A DNA stretch of 19,558 nucleotides. Origin: Spirogloea muscicola (taxonomy: Eukaryota; Streptophyta; Zygnematophyceae; Spirogloeales; Spirogloeaceae). Every line of letters begins with the position of its first letter. Positions within the stretch are counted from its first letter, which is position 1. Below are positions 19,417 through 19,558 of the stretch, piece after piece. The notes under the pieces are model-generated. The model saw only the letters and a list, made by a program, of their open reading frames with translations. It was not told the origin of the DNA and did not search any database. The translations under genes were made by a program, and so were the position numbers. The DNA is taken from NCBI GenBank assembly GCA_009602725.1, contig WELB01000025.1, positions 546,207-565,764 of the forward strand, written 5' to 3'.

Positions 19417-19558
19417 CTGCAAGCCGCCATACAACGCGGTTGCAGCTGTCAGTATGCTGCTTTGGTGGCAGCGCGGCAGGGAGCTCCGTAGTGCCCAGCT
19501 AGGAGGAGGAGGGTTGGTGTGGGGGGTCAGGGCGAGAGGGAGGGGAGAGAGGGGAGGG

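Noticed and set aside
19417-19558. Search for the RBX1 N-terminal exon
   Set aside because: No frame on the minus strand gives the expected Trp-rich cullin-binding stretch. The sequence is pyrimidine-rich intron, so the exon lies outside the window.
1-19558. CRISPR arrays, bacterial operons, tRNA or rRNA genes, transposase or reverse transcriptase genes, viral genes
   Set aside because: I saw no regularly spaced repeats, no ribosome-binding-site-led gene strings, no tRNA T-loop or anticodon pattern, and no catalytic motifs of mobile elements or viruses. The genes are spliced eukaryotic genes.

Overview
The window is nuclear DNA from a eukaryote, most likely a chlorophyte green alga. A trebouxiophyte such as a Coccomyxa relative is my guess, but nothing in the sequence fixes the genus. 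The reasons are dense short GT-AG introns of about 110-380 nt, plant-type protein families, GC-rich promoters and first exons over more AT-rich introns, and the chlorophyte poly(A) signal TGTAA behind two of the genes. Open frames look broken because genes are split into many exons, so I rebuilt gene models by joining exons on splice sites and reading phase.

Layout: (1) 37-5896 (+), an 18-exon HAK/KUP/KT potassium transporter of 820 aa. (2) 5897-9575, a 3.7 kb spacer with no confident gene. It holds several orphan exon-like frames, short repeats, one weak two-exon minus-strand candidate (8245-8730), and a very GC-rich promoter-like block (about 8340-9200) with palindromes and a G-quadruplex motif. 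(3) 9576-14834 (+), a second 18-exon HAK/KUP/KT transporter of 804 aa. Its 17 introns lie at the same positions and phases as in the first copy, so the two are tandem duplicates. (4) 15491-17683 (-), a six-exon gene for a 375-aa multi-pass membrane protein with a transit-peptide-like N-terminus, probably plastid, family not identified. It converges with the second transporter, and the predicted 3' ends overlap. (5) 17684-18478, unresolved, with one exon-like minus-strand stretch. (6) 18479-19416 (-), the RING-box subunit RBX1 of cullin-RING ubiquitin ligases, with its first exon(s) beyond the right edge.

The two transporters would carry out K+ uptake, probably coupled to H+, at the plasma membrane or an internal membrane. 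They share an unusual version of the ion-site helix (TPAQS...SAIGG where plant and bacterial relatives have TPAIS...SA-(I/V)-E-G). They differ most in the cytosolic linker encoded by exons 16-17. The other two genes have no evident functional link to potassium transport. I saw no mobile element, CRISPR array, rRNA or tRNA gene. The most useful leads are the tandem KUP pair and the uncharacterised membrane protein.
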